This document shows, in pieces, positions 16,573-24,893 of a stretch of 64,000 bases of DNA; positions within the stretch are counted from its first letter, which is position 1, and each line of letters starts with the position of its first letter. The stretch is from NCBI GenBank assembly GCA_947500385.1, contig CANMSA010000003.1:186001-250000 (forward strand). Reading direction: 5' to 3'. The translations under genes were made by a program, and so were the position numbers. Below the pieces are notes generated by a model. It had not been told where the DNA came from. It did not search any database and saw nothing but the letters and a program-made list of their open reading frames with translations. This DNA is from an uncultured Flavobacteriaceae bacterium (lineage in GTDB: Bacteria; Bacteroidota; Bacteroidia; Flavobacteriales; Flavobacteriaceae).

Positions 16573-18198
16573 ATGTTCAGATTTCTTGCATTCTTTCTTT
16601 TAACGGTGCTGTTGTACGACGCTCAAGGTCAAGAGGTTAACCTTCCGACTGATCTTAGGCAACACAATTTGACCGAGTACAACGCCAGCTTCTTTAATGC
16701 TGCTTTTTCGCTGAATAGAAACAACCCGCAGTCCGTTGCCTTGTGGACCCGTTGGCAATGGCAAGTGGTGGACGGCGATCCAACAACGATTTTCCTCAAT
16801 TATACTAGAAAACTCACCCCAACTTCGAGCATTGCCGGAGGTTTTTTTCAGCACAATACGGGTGTTTTTTTAAATACAGGAGGGGTGTTGAATTACGCAT
16901 ATGCCTATGAGTTTAACTCGGACGCACGATTTGGTGTAGGTGCAAATATTTTTGGTTTTAGCAGGTCTCTTGCCGATGACCGCACCTTTATAGACCCACA
17001 GATAGAACTACCGAATACAGGGGAAGAAACTAGTTTTGTGATGCAGTTATCGCCAGGAATCTTCTTTCAATGGAAAGGTATGATGGTTGGTCTGAGCGCG
17101 GAAAATCTTTTGGATTACAACTTCACCAATAATGAACGGGATTCCGGTCCGGAATCTAGAAGGTATCTGGCTTCATTGTCCTATGATTATAGGTTGGGAG
17201 CGAATGGGAGTGCAATTATTAGGCCTGCGGTTTACTATAAGACATTTACAGATGTAGACGACCAGATGGGAGCAAATGTGTTGTATTCTACCGACCGCTA
17301 TTGGGGCCAGGCGGGCTACAATAATTTTTATGGGGTATCCGTAGGGGCTGGGGGCCGGCTGTTCAAGAAATTATCATTGGGAGCTTTGATGGAGTTCGCT
17401 ACCGATAACATACTTGAAGACACCGACCCTACTTTTGAAGTGGTGTTGGCCTATCATCTGGGGGCTCAATTTGAAAAGGATAAAACCCCCGAAGAACAAA
17501 AGGAAGAAGAACTTGCCGCTGCAGAAAAAGAAAATATCGCTGAGGAAAAAGCGAAGGAAGCTGCAGAAAAAGAAGCGGCTGCGCTAAAGGAACGGGAACT
17601 GGAAGCTGAAAAGAAACGGAAAGAGCAGGAGGAAAAGATACGGCAGACGCAAATCGAAGCGGAAGAAAAAGCAAGGAATGTTGCCGCACTAAGGGAGATT
17701 CGTGTGCGGGATTCCTTGAATGCACTTTCGAATGAAAAAGACATAAGAAAAAAACAAGCAATTGCGGCTCAAAAGCGCATTGACTCCATCAAAAAGGCAA
17801 AAGAACAAGAGAAAATAGCTTTGCTCAAGCGTAGAAAGGATTCGTCGGACAGGGCAACGGCCTTGGCTGAAAAGGAAAAGCCCAAAGAAGTAGAAAAGGA
17901 AAAGGTCACAGTCGCAGCAAATGAAAAGTATGAAGAAGTGGCTACCGAAGATGGGTTGCAACCCGGCTTCTATCTCATTGCAAATGTCTTTGGTACCAAG
18001 AAATACTATGAGGCTTTTATGAAAGATCTGCAAAGTAAAGGGTTGGAACCGAAATCATTCCTTAGAAATCTCAACAAGTATAACTATGTGTATTTAAAAC
18101 GGTACAACACGATGGGCGAAGCCCGAAGGGCCAGGGATGGTAAGTTTGGAGGGCGTTATCCTGATAAGACATGGATTTTTAGAGTGGTAGGGGAATAG
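16573..18198 (+). CDS. PorP/SprF family type IX secretion membrane protein with coiled coil and C-terminal SPOR-like domain
   Basis: About 541 residues from the ATG at 16573, which gives a standard signal peptide ending AQGQ; an ATG at 16540 would add 11 residues. Residues ~20-300 form a PorP/SprF-type outer-membrane beta-barrel: the NLTEYNASFFNAAFSLNRNNPQS opening in pieces, LSPGIFFQWKGMMVGLSAENL, and repeated aromatic strands. Residues ~305-455 are an unusually charged Glu/Lys/Ala-rich coiled coil. The last ~80 residues (GFYLIANVFGTKKYYEAFMKDL onward) resemble a SPOR-like peptidoglycan-binding domain. Members of this family help type IX secretion and gliding; SprF partners SprB. No adhesin gene is beside it. 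Confidence 0.83.
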   Translation: MFRFLAFFLLTVLLYDAQGQEVNLPTDLRQHNLTEYNASFFNAAFSLNRNNPQSVALWTRWQWQVVDGDPTTIFLNYTRKLTPTSSIAGGFFQHNTGVFLNTGGVLNYAYAYEFNSDARFGVGANIFGFSRSLADDRTFIDPQIELPNTGEETSFVMQLSPGIFFQWKGMMVGLSAENLLDYNFTNNERDSGPESRRYLASLSYDYRLGANGSAIIRPAVYYKTFTDVDDQMGANVLYSTDRYWGQAGYNNFYGVSVGAGGRLFKKLSLGALMEFATDNILEDTDPTFEVVLAYHLGAQFEKDKTPEEQKEEELAAAEKENIAEEKAKEAAEKEAAALKERELEAEKKRKEQEEKIRQTQIEAEEKARNVAALREIRVRDSLNALSNEKDIRKKQAIAAQKRIDSIKKAKEQEKIALLKRRKDSSDRATALAEKEKPKEVEKEKVTVAANEKYEEVATEDGLQPGFYLIANVFGTKKYYEAFMKDLQSKGLEPKSFLRNLNKYNYVYLKRYNTMGEARRARDGKFGGRYPDKTWIFRVVGE

Positions 18199-18244
18199 CA
18201 GTAAGCAGCGCCGTAACTTCTCGGAAGCAACGCGCCTGGGAAAA

Positions 18245-18838
18245 CTACTTTAACTCTTTCTTTACCAATTGCTCTAGGTAGGCTACCGTATTTAAAAGAT
18301 ACTTGCGGTCTTCGGTCATAGTAGCCATTGCCACCGCCCCTTGCAACATGGTGTAAAGCTGTTTGGCAAACTGTAAAGGGGTTACCGGTAAACGAAGTTC
18401 CCCATTGTTCACCCCGTTTTCGAATACCAAGGCTATTTTTCCTTCTATGATCTTAATGGTTTCTTTGCTGGCCGCACTCAACATTTTGTTATTGTGGTTG
18501 GCGTCTACCCCTACATTCAATACGGGGCATCCTCCCATATCTTGGGTGAAATCAGCATAGTTTCTGTAGAAATCCGTAAGGCGAAAAATACGATCCAAGG
18601 CAGTTCCAGTGCCAGACAATTGGTCATCTATGGCCTCTAAAAGCCGATTGCTATTGTATTCAAAAGCTGCCAATGCCAAAGCTTCCTTGTTTTCGAAATT
18701 TCCGTAGAGGGCCCCTTTTGTCAAGGATGTCGCCTGTGTAAGATCGCTCATACTCGTGCCAACATACCCATGTTTGTTAAATACAGGTGCTACGGTTTCG
18801 ATGATGAAGGCGGTGGTTCTTTCAGCTTTGGTTGACAT
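18245..18838 (-). CDS. TetR/AcrR family transcriptional repressor
   Basis: 197 residues: an N-terminal helix-turn-helix (about residues 10-55) with HGYVGTSMSDLTQATSLTKGALYGNFENKEAL in parts typical of TetR, and a ligand-binding helical domain after it. A 20-bp palindrome lies 32 bases before its start codon and is the likely autoregulatory operator. The genes on both sides (PorP/SprF end, clpB end) run toward or away without an obvious shared promoter, so its other targets are outside this spot. Confidence 0.9.
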   Translation of the reverse strand: MSTKAERTTAFIIETVAPVFNKHGYVGTSMSDLTQATSLTKGALYGNFENKEALALAAFEYNSNRLLEAIDDQLSGTGTALDRIFRLTDFYRNYADFTQDMGGCPVLNVGVDANHNNKMLSAASKETIKIIEGKIALVFENGVNNGELRLPVTPLQFAKQLYTMLQGAVAMATMTEDRKYLLNTVAYLEQLVKKELK

Positions 18839-18870
18839 AACGGTGCATTTTCTTACGAAGATAGAAAAAT

Positions 18871-18890
18871 TATATACTGTATGGTATATA
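18871..18890 (-). promoter_or_regulatory. Palindromic operator of the TetR gene
   Basis: TATATAC (18871-18877) and GTATATA (18884-18890) are perfect inverted arms around a 6-base centre, overall the ATAC..n..GTAT pattern common for TetR-family operators. The site lies 32 bases upstream of the repressor start codon, inside the expected promoter. Confidence 0.6.
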
Positions 18891-18897
18891 GCAGATA

Positions 18898-18934
18898 CAA
18901 AAAAAGAGCGATAAGTTCTACCGCTCTTTTTTTT
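18898..18934. terminator. Bidirectional hairpin terminator after clpB
   Basis: AAAAAGAGCG (18901-18910) pairs with CGCTCTTTTT (18922-18931) with an 11-base loop, with further As before and Ts after. It lies 30 bases beyond the clpB stop codon on the minus strand. Confidence 0.85.
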
Positions 18935-18964
18935 GTACCAAATAGAACACCGTATACCTATTGG

Positions 18965-21565
18965 CTACTTCACAAGTTCATTTTCATTTCTAAAAACAAG
19001 GGTGTCATCAAACGAATCGATAAGCAGCAGACTATCGGTTGTGATGCTACCTTTTAATAGTTCTTTAGACAGTCTATTCAATACTTCTTTCTGGATTATT
19101 CGCTTAATGGGCCTCGCTCCGTACTGGGGATCGTAGCCTTTTTCGGTGAGATATTGAACGGCTTCCTCGGTAGCATCTATGGTAATGTGTTGCTTGCTGA
19201 GCAATTTCTTAAGCATTCTTAGTTGCAGTGAAACGATTTGTGCGATTGCAGCCTTGTCCAGCGGTGTGAACATAATAATATCATCTATTCTGTTTAGAAA
19301 CTCCGGACGTATTGATTTACGAAGTAACCCCAACACTTCTACTTTGGCAGTTTCCGTGGCACTGTGCACATCTTCGCTGTTTTCGAATTTCTCCTGTATG
19401 ATATGGCTACCCATATTGCTGGTCATGATAATGATCGCATTTTTAAAATCGGCCACACGTCCTTTGTTATCGGTCAGTCTTCCTTCATCCAGCACCTGTA
19501 ATAACACGTTAAACGTATCGGGATGGGCTTTCTCGATCTCATCTAATAGAATGACCGAATAGGGTCTGCGCCGTACCGCTTCCGTTAGTTGTCCGCCTTC
19601 GTCATACCCCACATACCCGGGAGGTGCCCCCACTAGTCTACTAACGGAATGGCTTTCTTGGTATTCGCTCATATCGATTCGGGTAAGCGCATTCTCATCA
19701 TCGAATAGATAACTGGCCAAGGTCTTTGCCAATTCGGTTTTTCCAACCCCTGTAGTCCCCAAAAAGAGGAAAGAACCAATAGGGCGTCGTGCGTCCTGCA
19801 GTCCGGCCCTACTTCTGCGGATAGCATTGGAAACGGCTTCAATGGCCTCTTCCTGTCCTACCACTCTTTTGTGCAAAACCGTCTCAAGTTGTAGTAGCTT
19901 TTCCCGCTCGCTTTGTAGCATCTTGGTTATGGGAATTCCGGTCCATTTGGCGACAACTTCCGCAATGTCCTCATTGGTTACCTCTTCTTTGATCAGGACG
20001 CCGCCTTTTTGCTGCGCTTCCAGTTCCAGTTGAAGGCCCTCTAGTTTTTCCTGTGCCTCTTTGGTCTTCCCATAGCGAAGTTCGGCTACTTTGCCATAAT
20101 CACCATCCCTTTCTGCCCGTTCCGCTTCCAACTTATAGTTTTCGATATCCTGCTTTGTCTTTTGAATGGCGTCTACCACATTTTTTTCACTTTCCCATTG
20201 TGCGAATATTTGATTGCGCTCTTCTTTGATATTGGCAAGATCTATATTAAGGACCTTCAATTTAGCATGATCTTCTTCTCTTTTAATAGCTTCGATTTCT
20301 ATTTCCAGTTGCATTATTTTACGATCTAATGCGTCTAACTCTTCTGGTTTTGAGTTGATTTCCATCCGAAGTTTTGAGGCTGCTTCATCCATTAAATCGA
20401 TGGCCTTATCGGGCAAAAAGCGGTTCGTAATATATCGCTGCGATAGTTCCACCGCGGCGATCACTGCCTCATCCTTGATACGCACTTTGTGATGCGCCTC
20501 GTATTTTTCCTTAATCCCTCTTAAGATAGAGATAGCGCTTTCGGTGTCGGGTTCGTCAACAACTACTTTTTGGAACCTTCGTTCGAGTGCCTTGTCTTTT
20601 TCAAAGTACTTTTGATACTCATCCAAGGTAGTGGCGCCGATGGCCCGTAGCTCTCCTCTTGCCAGTGCCGGCTTTAAGATATTGGCCGCGTCCATAGCAC
20701 CTTGCCCGCCTCCGGCCCCTACAAGGGTATGAATTTCATCAATGAACAATACAATGTTCCCATCGGAGGAGACCACTTCCTTGATCACCGCCTTTAAGCG
20801 TTCTTCAAATTCCCCTTTATATTTGGCACCCGCGATCAGTGCGCCCATATCCAACGAGTAGATGCTTTTATCCTTCAAATTCTCAGGAATGTCCCCCTGT
20901 ACGATACGATGCGCCAACCCTTCTGCAATGGCAGTTTTACCAACTCCGGGTTCACCTACCAACATCGGGTTGTTCTTCGTCCTCCTGGAGAGGATTTGCA
21001 GTATGCGCCGAATCTCCTCGTCACGGCCGATTACAGGGTCTAGTTTCCCATTATCGGCAAGTTCATTGAGGTTTTTAGCATATTTCTCCAGGGAATTATA
21101 GGTTTCTTCTGCACTCTGGGATGTTACTTTGCCCCCTTTTCGTAATCCCTTTATGGCGGTTCTTAGATCGTTTTCGGTAACCCCTTGGTCTTTCAATATT
21201 TGGGCAATTCGACTTTTAGATTTAAAAATGGCCAACAATAAATGCTCAATTGACACAAATTCATCGCCCATATCCTTTGCCAGTAAGTTGGCCTCGTTCA
21301 CACTTTTACCAGCGGCATTGGAAAACTGTAGATCACCACCTGTAACTTTTGGAAAACGTTCAAGTTCTTTGTTTAAGATCTGAGAAAGCATGGAGACACT
21401 TACATTCACTTTTTTGAGTATAAAGGGAACCACGTTCTCATCTACCTCTAAAATAGCTTTGAACATATGCTCGTTCTCTATTTGCTGATGCCCTATGCCT
21501 TGTGCAATTTGCTGGGATAATTGCAGCGCTTCCTGTGACTTTATTGTATAATTATGAGTGGTCAT
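18965..21565 (-). CDS. clpB: ATP-dependent disaggregase ClpB
   Basis: Hsp100 chaperone that pulls proteins out of aggregates together with DnaK. 866 residues, the usual length. Order: N-domain (1-150), first AAA+ module with Walker A GEPGVGKTA (about 204-212) and Walker B LFIDEIHTLVGAGG, the long coiled-coil middle domain (about 405-525) that distinguishes ClpB from ClpA/C, then the second AAA+ module with GTTGVGKTE (about 606-614), and PGYVGYDEGGQL pore-loop region. Upstream it carries the same composite element as dnaK. Confidence 0.97.
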   Translation of the reverse strand: MTTHNYTIKSQEALQLSQQIAQGIGHQQIENEHMFKAILEVDENVVPFILKKVNVSVSMLSQILNKELERFPKVTGGDLQFSNAAGKSVNEANLLAKDMGDEFVSIEHLLLAIFKSKSRIAQILKDQGVTENDLRTAIKGLRKGGKVTSQSAEETYNSLEKYAKNLNELADNGKLDPVIGRDEEIRRILQILSRRTKNNPMLVGEPGVGKTAIAEGLAHRIVQGDIPENLKDKSIYSLDMGALIAGAKYKGEFEERLKAVIKEVVSSDGNIVLFIDEIHTLVGAGGGQGAMDAANILKPALARGELRAIGATTLDEYQKYFEKDKALERRFQKVVVDEPDTESAISILRGIKEKYEAHHKVRIKDEAVIAAVELSQRYITNRFLPDKAIDLMDEAASKLRMEINSKPEELDALDRKIMQLEIEIEAIKREEDHAKLKVLNIDLANIKEERNQIFAQWESEKNVVDAIQKTKQDIENYKLEAERAERDGDYGKVAELRYGKTKEAQEKLEGLQLELEAQQKGGVLIKEEVTNEDIAEVVAKWTGIPITKMLQSEREKLLQLETVLHKRVVGQEEAIEAVSNAIRRSRAGLQDARRPIGSFLFLGTTGVGKTELAKTLASYLFDDENALTRIDMSEYQESHSVSRLVGAPPGYVGYDEGGQLTEAVRRRPYSVILLDEIEKAHPDTFNVLLQVLDEGRLTDNKGRVADFKNAIIIMTSNMGSHIIQEKFENSEDVHSATETAKVEVLGLLRKSIRPEFLNRIDDIIMFTPLDKAAIAQIVSLQLRMLKKLLSKQHITIDATEEAVQYLTEKGYDPQYGARPIKRIIQKEVLNRLSKELLKGSITTDSLLLIDSFDDTLVFRNENELVK

Positions 21566-21611
21566 AATCTATATTTTATATTGTTATTGTCTACTTTTGA
21601 TTGGTAGAAAT

Positions 21612-21650
21612 CAACAACCTTACCAATACAAAGGTGTTGACAAAATGACA
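21612..21650 (-). promoter_or_regulatory. Composite heat-shock-type promoter element of clpB
   Basis: Read on the minus strand: TGTCATTTTGTCA (21650-21638), then 11 bases, TTGGTA (21626-21621), six bases, TTG (21614-21612). The same layout with identical internal distances precedes dnaK at 55774-55812. TTGGnA-N6-TTG has the spacing of a sigma-54 -24/-12 promoter, although the C after TTG is missing here (TTGA). 46 bases separate it from the clpB start codon. Confidence 0.55.
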
Positions 21651-21727
21651 CTTAAACCCCCGATTATCAAGACATTTCGACAGGCTGTAAGTATTTCGGG
21701 GTTCTACGACCTACTTTAAAGTGTCAT
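21645..21727. repeat. Long-range inverted repeat between clpB and ytxJ
   Basis: ATGACACTT at 21645-21653 is repeated in inverse as AAGTGTCAT at 21719-21727, 65 bases away. A second, imperfect pairing (AAACCCCCGA near 21654-21663 with TCGGGGTT near 21696-21703) lies inside. One arm overlaps the clpB element, so the far arm may be another binding site for the same factor or one for ytxJ. Confidence 0.45.
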
Positions 21728-21765
21728 GATAACTAACAAGAGTAATAAACTAGAATAGGCTGTAG

Positions 21766-22161
21766 ATGGGAGTATTTGGAAATTTGTTCGGAGGCAACGA
21801 TGAGAAAGGGAAAAGCGAAAAAAAGGTGGTGCCATGGATCCCTCTCAATTCCTTGGGGCAATTAAAAGAAATTGAACAGAAATCAAGTGCCAAAACCCAG
21901 ATTATCTTCAAACACTCTACCAGTTGTGGTATTAGCCGTATGGTAATGAATATGTTCAATAGCGGATATGATCTGGAAGAAGGCCAAGTAGATCTCTACT
22001 ATTTGGATTTGCATGCCTATAGGGAGGTTTCCAATGAGGTAGGATATCATTTTCAGGTAATCCACCAATCCCCCCAACTTTTGGTGATCCGGAACGGATC
22101 GGTGGTAACCCATGCTTCGCATGGTACGATCGCCGAAATAGACTTGCAAAAATATGTGTAA
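21766..22161 (+). CDS. ytxJ: YtxJ family thioredoxin-fold protein
   Basis: 131 residues, thioredoxin-like fold recognised as YtxJ, a family placed in bacillithiol-dependent redox control. The family's single active cysteine lies in IIFKHSTSCGISRMV (about residue 54), instead of a CxxC pair, followed by LLVIRNGSVVTHASHG near the C-terminus (cis-Pro-like region QSPQLLVI). Cytoplasmic; there is no signal peptide. It is divergent from clpB and ends in a hairpin terminator shared with the convergent lipoprotein gene. The bacillithiol link is family knowledge, not seen here. Confidence 0.88.
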   Translation: MGVFGNLFGGNDEKGKSEKKVVPWIPLNSLGQLKEIEQKSSAKTQIIFKHSTSCGISRMVMNMFNSGYDLEEGQVDLYYLDLHAYREVSNEVGYHFQVIHQSPQLLVIRNGSVVTHASHGTIAEIDLQKYV

Positions 22162-22165
22162 CAAA

Positions 22166-22190
22166 AAGGAGCCCGAAGGCTCCTTATTTC
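22166..22190. terminator. Hairpin terminator between ytxJ and a convergent lipoprotein gene
   Basis: AAGGAGCC (22166-22173), tetraloop CGAA, GGCTCCTT (22178-22185), then a T-rich tail; preceded by five As, so it can act in both directions. Confidence 0.85.
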
Positions 22191-22191
22191 T

Positions 22192-23379
22192 TTAGTTAAA
22201 TCGTTGTTGGGTGATGATGCCCTTTAACCGGGCTTTTAGGTCTTCCCCTGCATCGTATACCATTTGTTCATTAGTGGGAAAGGGTACTGCCGCCAGTCGT
22301 AACAGTGCTATCAAGTCATTGTCCAACGCCCTTTTATCACCTTCATAATTTGCATAAACGTGTTCAAACACAAATTCGCTAGCCAGCGGATATGAGTTGA
22401 TTTCCTGTTTGGTCCTTAGGTCCGTAAAGCTGACCAAACCTGCTACCTGTGCCGTTTTGAACTGCGTGAACTGATAAAAATCGCATCGTACGGTTTTATA
22501 CTTATCTATCTTGATTTTGTTGCCTAAACTGTCTTTGACCACATTTCCATTTTGGTCAGTTGCATAGCGATACCCGTCTTTTACCTGTTTTTCTTTTATC
22601 AACTGCTTCTCATTCACTTGTTCCGGTGAAATATTGATTTCACGAAAAGCGACCTGCATGTCATAATCGTAGTTGACATTTGGCAGAGGATTGGCATGAT
22701 ACCGTGTCCAATGTTCATTCAGGCCATAGGTGTTGAAATTCAACAGTTCTTCCTGCAAACGTCCTGGAATGATCTGCTGCGTCTGGTTGACCACTCCTAC
22801 CTTTACATAGTCTAAGCCTTTTGCATATGCTTCCTCGATTTTATTTCGGGTATCCTCAAAACCGGGATTCAATTCGTCCAAGTACTTAAAATCATCATAC
22901 GCTCTTCTAAAATCCCCCTTGTTATTGGCATTTTCCATCAAATCGGAGGCATTATCATACAGGTATTCCGATAATTGATCCTTGGCATCGAGTAATTGGT
23001 TTTGGTAGTTTTTGAATGAAAACTGTGCTTCTCGATTTTCCTCGTTAATAAATAAGGGTAATAAGGGTCTAATGCGTTCCTGAATGGTATGCAGGTTATG
23101 GTACGTATTATAAATGGCCTCATAGTTGGCCGGGTTTTCCTCCTTTTCTAAAAAAGCGATCCGCGATAGTTCACGTTCCGTATTTTTTTGATAGGCCTCT
23201 TCCAATAACAAGATATAGGGTTGATGGCCTTTCTTGGTTTTATTATCGGCAAGATTGGAAAGTGATTTGTTGATTGCACTACCATAATTCCCCGTGTTTA
23301 GGGCTTCCTGGGTCTTTTTCACCCCTCCGCACGCCAGTAAGAACAAAGCGCTAATTCCTGTGAGTAGTAGTTTTTTCAT
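22192..23379 (-). CDS. Uncharacterised lipoprotein
   Basis: 395 residues from the ATG at 23379, chosen because MKKLLLTGISALFLLACGG is a textbook lipoprotein signal with the lipobox Cys at residue 17; an ATG at 23406 would add nine residues. The first ~170 residues are helical and repeat-like (NTGNYGSAINKSLSNLADN, then DFRRAYDDFKYLDELNPGF), suggestive of TPR-type repeats; the remainder is mixed with no family I recognise. Probably outer-membrane attached. It lies downstream of fahA on the same strand but with a ~120-base gap. Confidence 0.75.
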   Translation of the reverse strand: MKKLLLTGISALFLLACGGVKKTQEALNTGNYGSAINKSLSNLADNKTKKGHQPYILLLEEAYQKNTERELSRIAFLEKEENPANYEAIYNTYHNLHTIQERIRPLLPLFINEENREAQFSFKNYQNQLLDAKDQLSEYLYDNASDLMENANNKGDFRRAYDDFKYLDELNPGFEDTRNKIEEAYAKGLDYVKVGVVNQTQQIIPGRLQEELLNFNTYGLNEHWTRYHANPLPNVNYDYDMQVAFREINISPEQVNEKQLIKEKQVKDGYRYATDQNGNVVKDSLGNKIKIDKYKTVRCDFYQFTQFKTAQVAGLVSFTDLRTKQEINSYPLASEFVFEHVYANYEGDKRALDNDLIALLRLAAVPFPTNEQMVYDAGEDLKARLKGIITQQRFN

Positions 23380-23498
23380 GACGATTGTTTTTACAATTAG
23401 TAACACTCAATTTCAACAGCCGTGCCAAAATGATGTTTGTATACAACGTAAAACGATTAACTATCGTATTACTTCGTCAAAAAACGCTTCCAACGGGG

Positions 23499-24782
23499 TT
23501 AATGGGTGTCAAAGGCGGGCAACAATTTAGTGCTCACTTCTCCGAAACCAATACGCAATCCGTCTTTTTCACAATAACCGGTCATAATTACCGTGTCATT
23601 ATCCTCAATAAAGGTTCTTTCTTCGCCTCCTTCCAGTTTTATCGGTTTGGTTCCTTGCCATGCCAACTCGAGCATAGAACCGTATGAATCGGGTGTTGGG
23701 CCCGAAATGGTGCCGCTGCCCATGAGGTCGCCACTATTTACGATACAGCCATTTACGGTATGATGTGCCAGCTGCTGGGCCATGGTCCAGTACATATATT
23801 TAAAATTCGATTTGCTTACGGTGGTTGGGGCAGTATTTTCAGGTGCCAGGGCCACTTCTAAATGAATATCAAAACTCCCGGGCCCATTTAATTGTAGGTA
23901 GGGAAGTGGAGTAGGCTCCTGCACTGGACTTGCTACTCGGAAGGGTTCCAGGGCGTCCATGGTGACGATCCACGGGGAAATACTCGATGCAAAGTTTTTG
24001 GCCAAAAAGGGTCCGAGGGGAACATACTCCCATTTCTGAATATCACGCGCGCTCCAATCATTAAAGACGACCATGCCAAATATATACTCCTCCGCTTCGG
24101 CAACGGATATCGGTTCCCCAAGAACATTGGCGTCGGTGGTGATAAAGGCCATTTCAAGTTCAAAATCGATCCGTTTCGAGGGTCCAAAAACCGGCGAATC
24201 GGTTCCTTTGGGAAGTGTTTGCCCCTTGGGTCTTCGAATGGGCGTTCCACTTGGTATAATGGTTGAGCTACGTCCATGATAGCCTACTGGAATATGCAGC
24301 CAGTTGGGCAGTAGTGCCTTGTCCGGGTCCCTGAACATGGTGCCGACATTGGTCGCATGCTCCCGACTGGAATAAAAATCGGTGTAGTCCCCAATTTGTA
24401 CGGGAAGTTGCATCTCAACCTCTTCTATGGGGAAAAGGATAATTTTCTTGTGCTCTTCCTGGGCTTGCAAAGCGTTGTTGGTAATGTCAAAAATTTCACT
24501 GATCCGATTACGCACGGCACGCCATGTTTTTTTTCCGTCCGAAATGAAATCGTTCAAGGTGTCCTGTAAAAAAATGTCCTCGGTCAGGGGTATGCCCTCA
24601 AAATACCCTAGTTGATGCAACGCGCCAAGGTCGACCGCCGTATCGCCTATGCGTGTTCCGATGGTAATGATATCTTCCCTGGTCAGGAATACCCCGAATG
24701 GAATATTTTGAATTGGAAAATCAGAATTTTCCGGTACGGTCAACCAAGTTTTTTTTAGTGGGTCATTTGTATGTTGAGGCAT
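23499..24782 (-). CDS. fahA: Fumarylacetoacetase
   Basis: Hydrolyses fumarylacetoacetate to fumarate and acetoacetate, the last step of tyrosine and phenylalanine catabolism. 427 residues, normal length. The N-terminal FAH domain carries NIPFGVFLTREDI (about 25-37); the catalytic domain has YTDFYSSREHATNVGTMFR (metal-binding Asp and catalytic His), WLHIPVGYHGRSSTI, the metal ligands in DFELEMAFI and NDWSARDIQKWEYVPLGPF, and GDLMGSGTISGP. Divergent from glyA. The other enzymes of the pathway (hppD, hmgA) are not in the window. Confidence 0.95.
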   Translation of the reverse strand: MPQHTNDPLKKTWLTVPENSDFPIQNIPFGVFLTREDIITIGTRIGDTAVDLGALHQLGYFEGIPLTEDIFLQDTLNDFISDGKKTWRAVRNRISEIFDITNNALQAQEEHKKIILFPIEEVEMQLPVQIGDYTDFYSSREHATNVGTMFRDPDKALLPNWLHIPVGYHGRSSTIIPSGTPIRRPKGQTLPKGTDSPVFGPSKRIDFELEMAFITTDANVLGEPISVAEAEEYIFGMVVFNDWSARDIQKWEYVPLGPFLAKNFASSISPWIVTMDALEPFRVASPVQEPTPLPYLQLNGPGSFDIHLEVALAPENTAPTTVSKSNFKYMYWTMAQQLAHHTVNGCIVNSGDLMGSGTISGPTPDSYGSMLELAWQGTKPIKLEGGEERTFIEDNDTVIMTGYCEKDGLRIGFGEVSTKLLPAFDTH

Positions 24783-24802
24783 AGGTAAATTGTTAATTTG
24801 TG

Positions 24803-24823
24803 TTTGATAAAATTCGTATCAAA
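24803..24823. promoter_or_regulatory. Palindrome between fahA and glyA
   Basis: TTTGATA (24803-24809) and TATCAAA (24817-24823) are perfect inverted 7-base arms around a 7-base spacer. The site begins 20 bases before the fahA start codon and lies 70 bases before glyA, a position suited to an operator of fahA. Confidence 0.4.
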
Positions 24824-24859
24824 TATATTATTTTATAAGTATTACCGATTACCAATTCG

Positions 24860-24867
24860 TATTTTTG
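24860..24867 (+). promoter_or_regulatory. Putative -7 promoter box of glyA
   Basis: TATTTTTG fits TAnnTTTG and ends 26 bases before the glyA ATG. No TTG is visible at -33. Confidence 0.45.
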
Positions 24868-24893
24868 CCACTCATTTAACACAAACAGTGGAT

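Noticed and set aside
17429-17761. Long open frames on the minus strand opposite the PorP/SprF coiled coil
   Set aside because: The region codes for a Glu/Lys/Ala-rich helix; the antisense is Ser/Phe/Ala-rich, a typical mirror of such codons. No start context or family.
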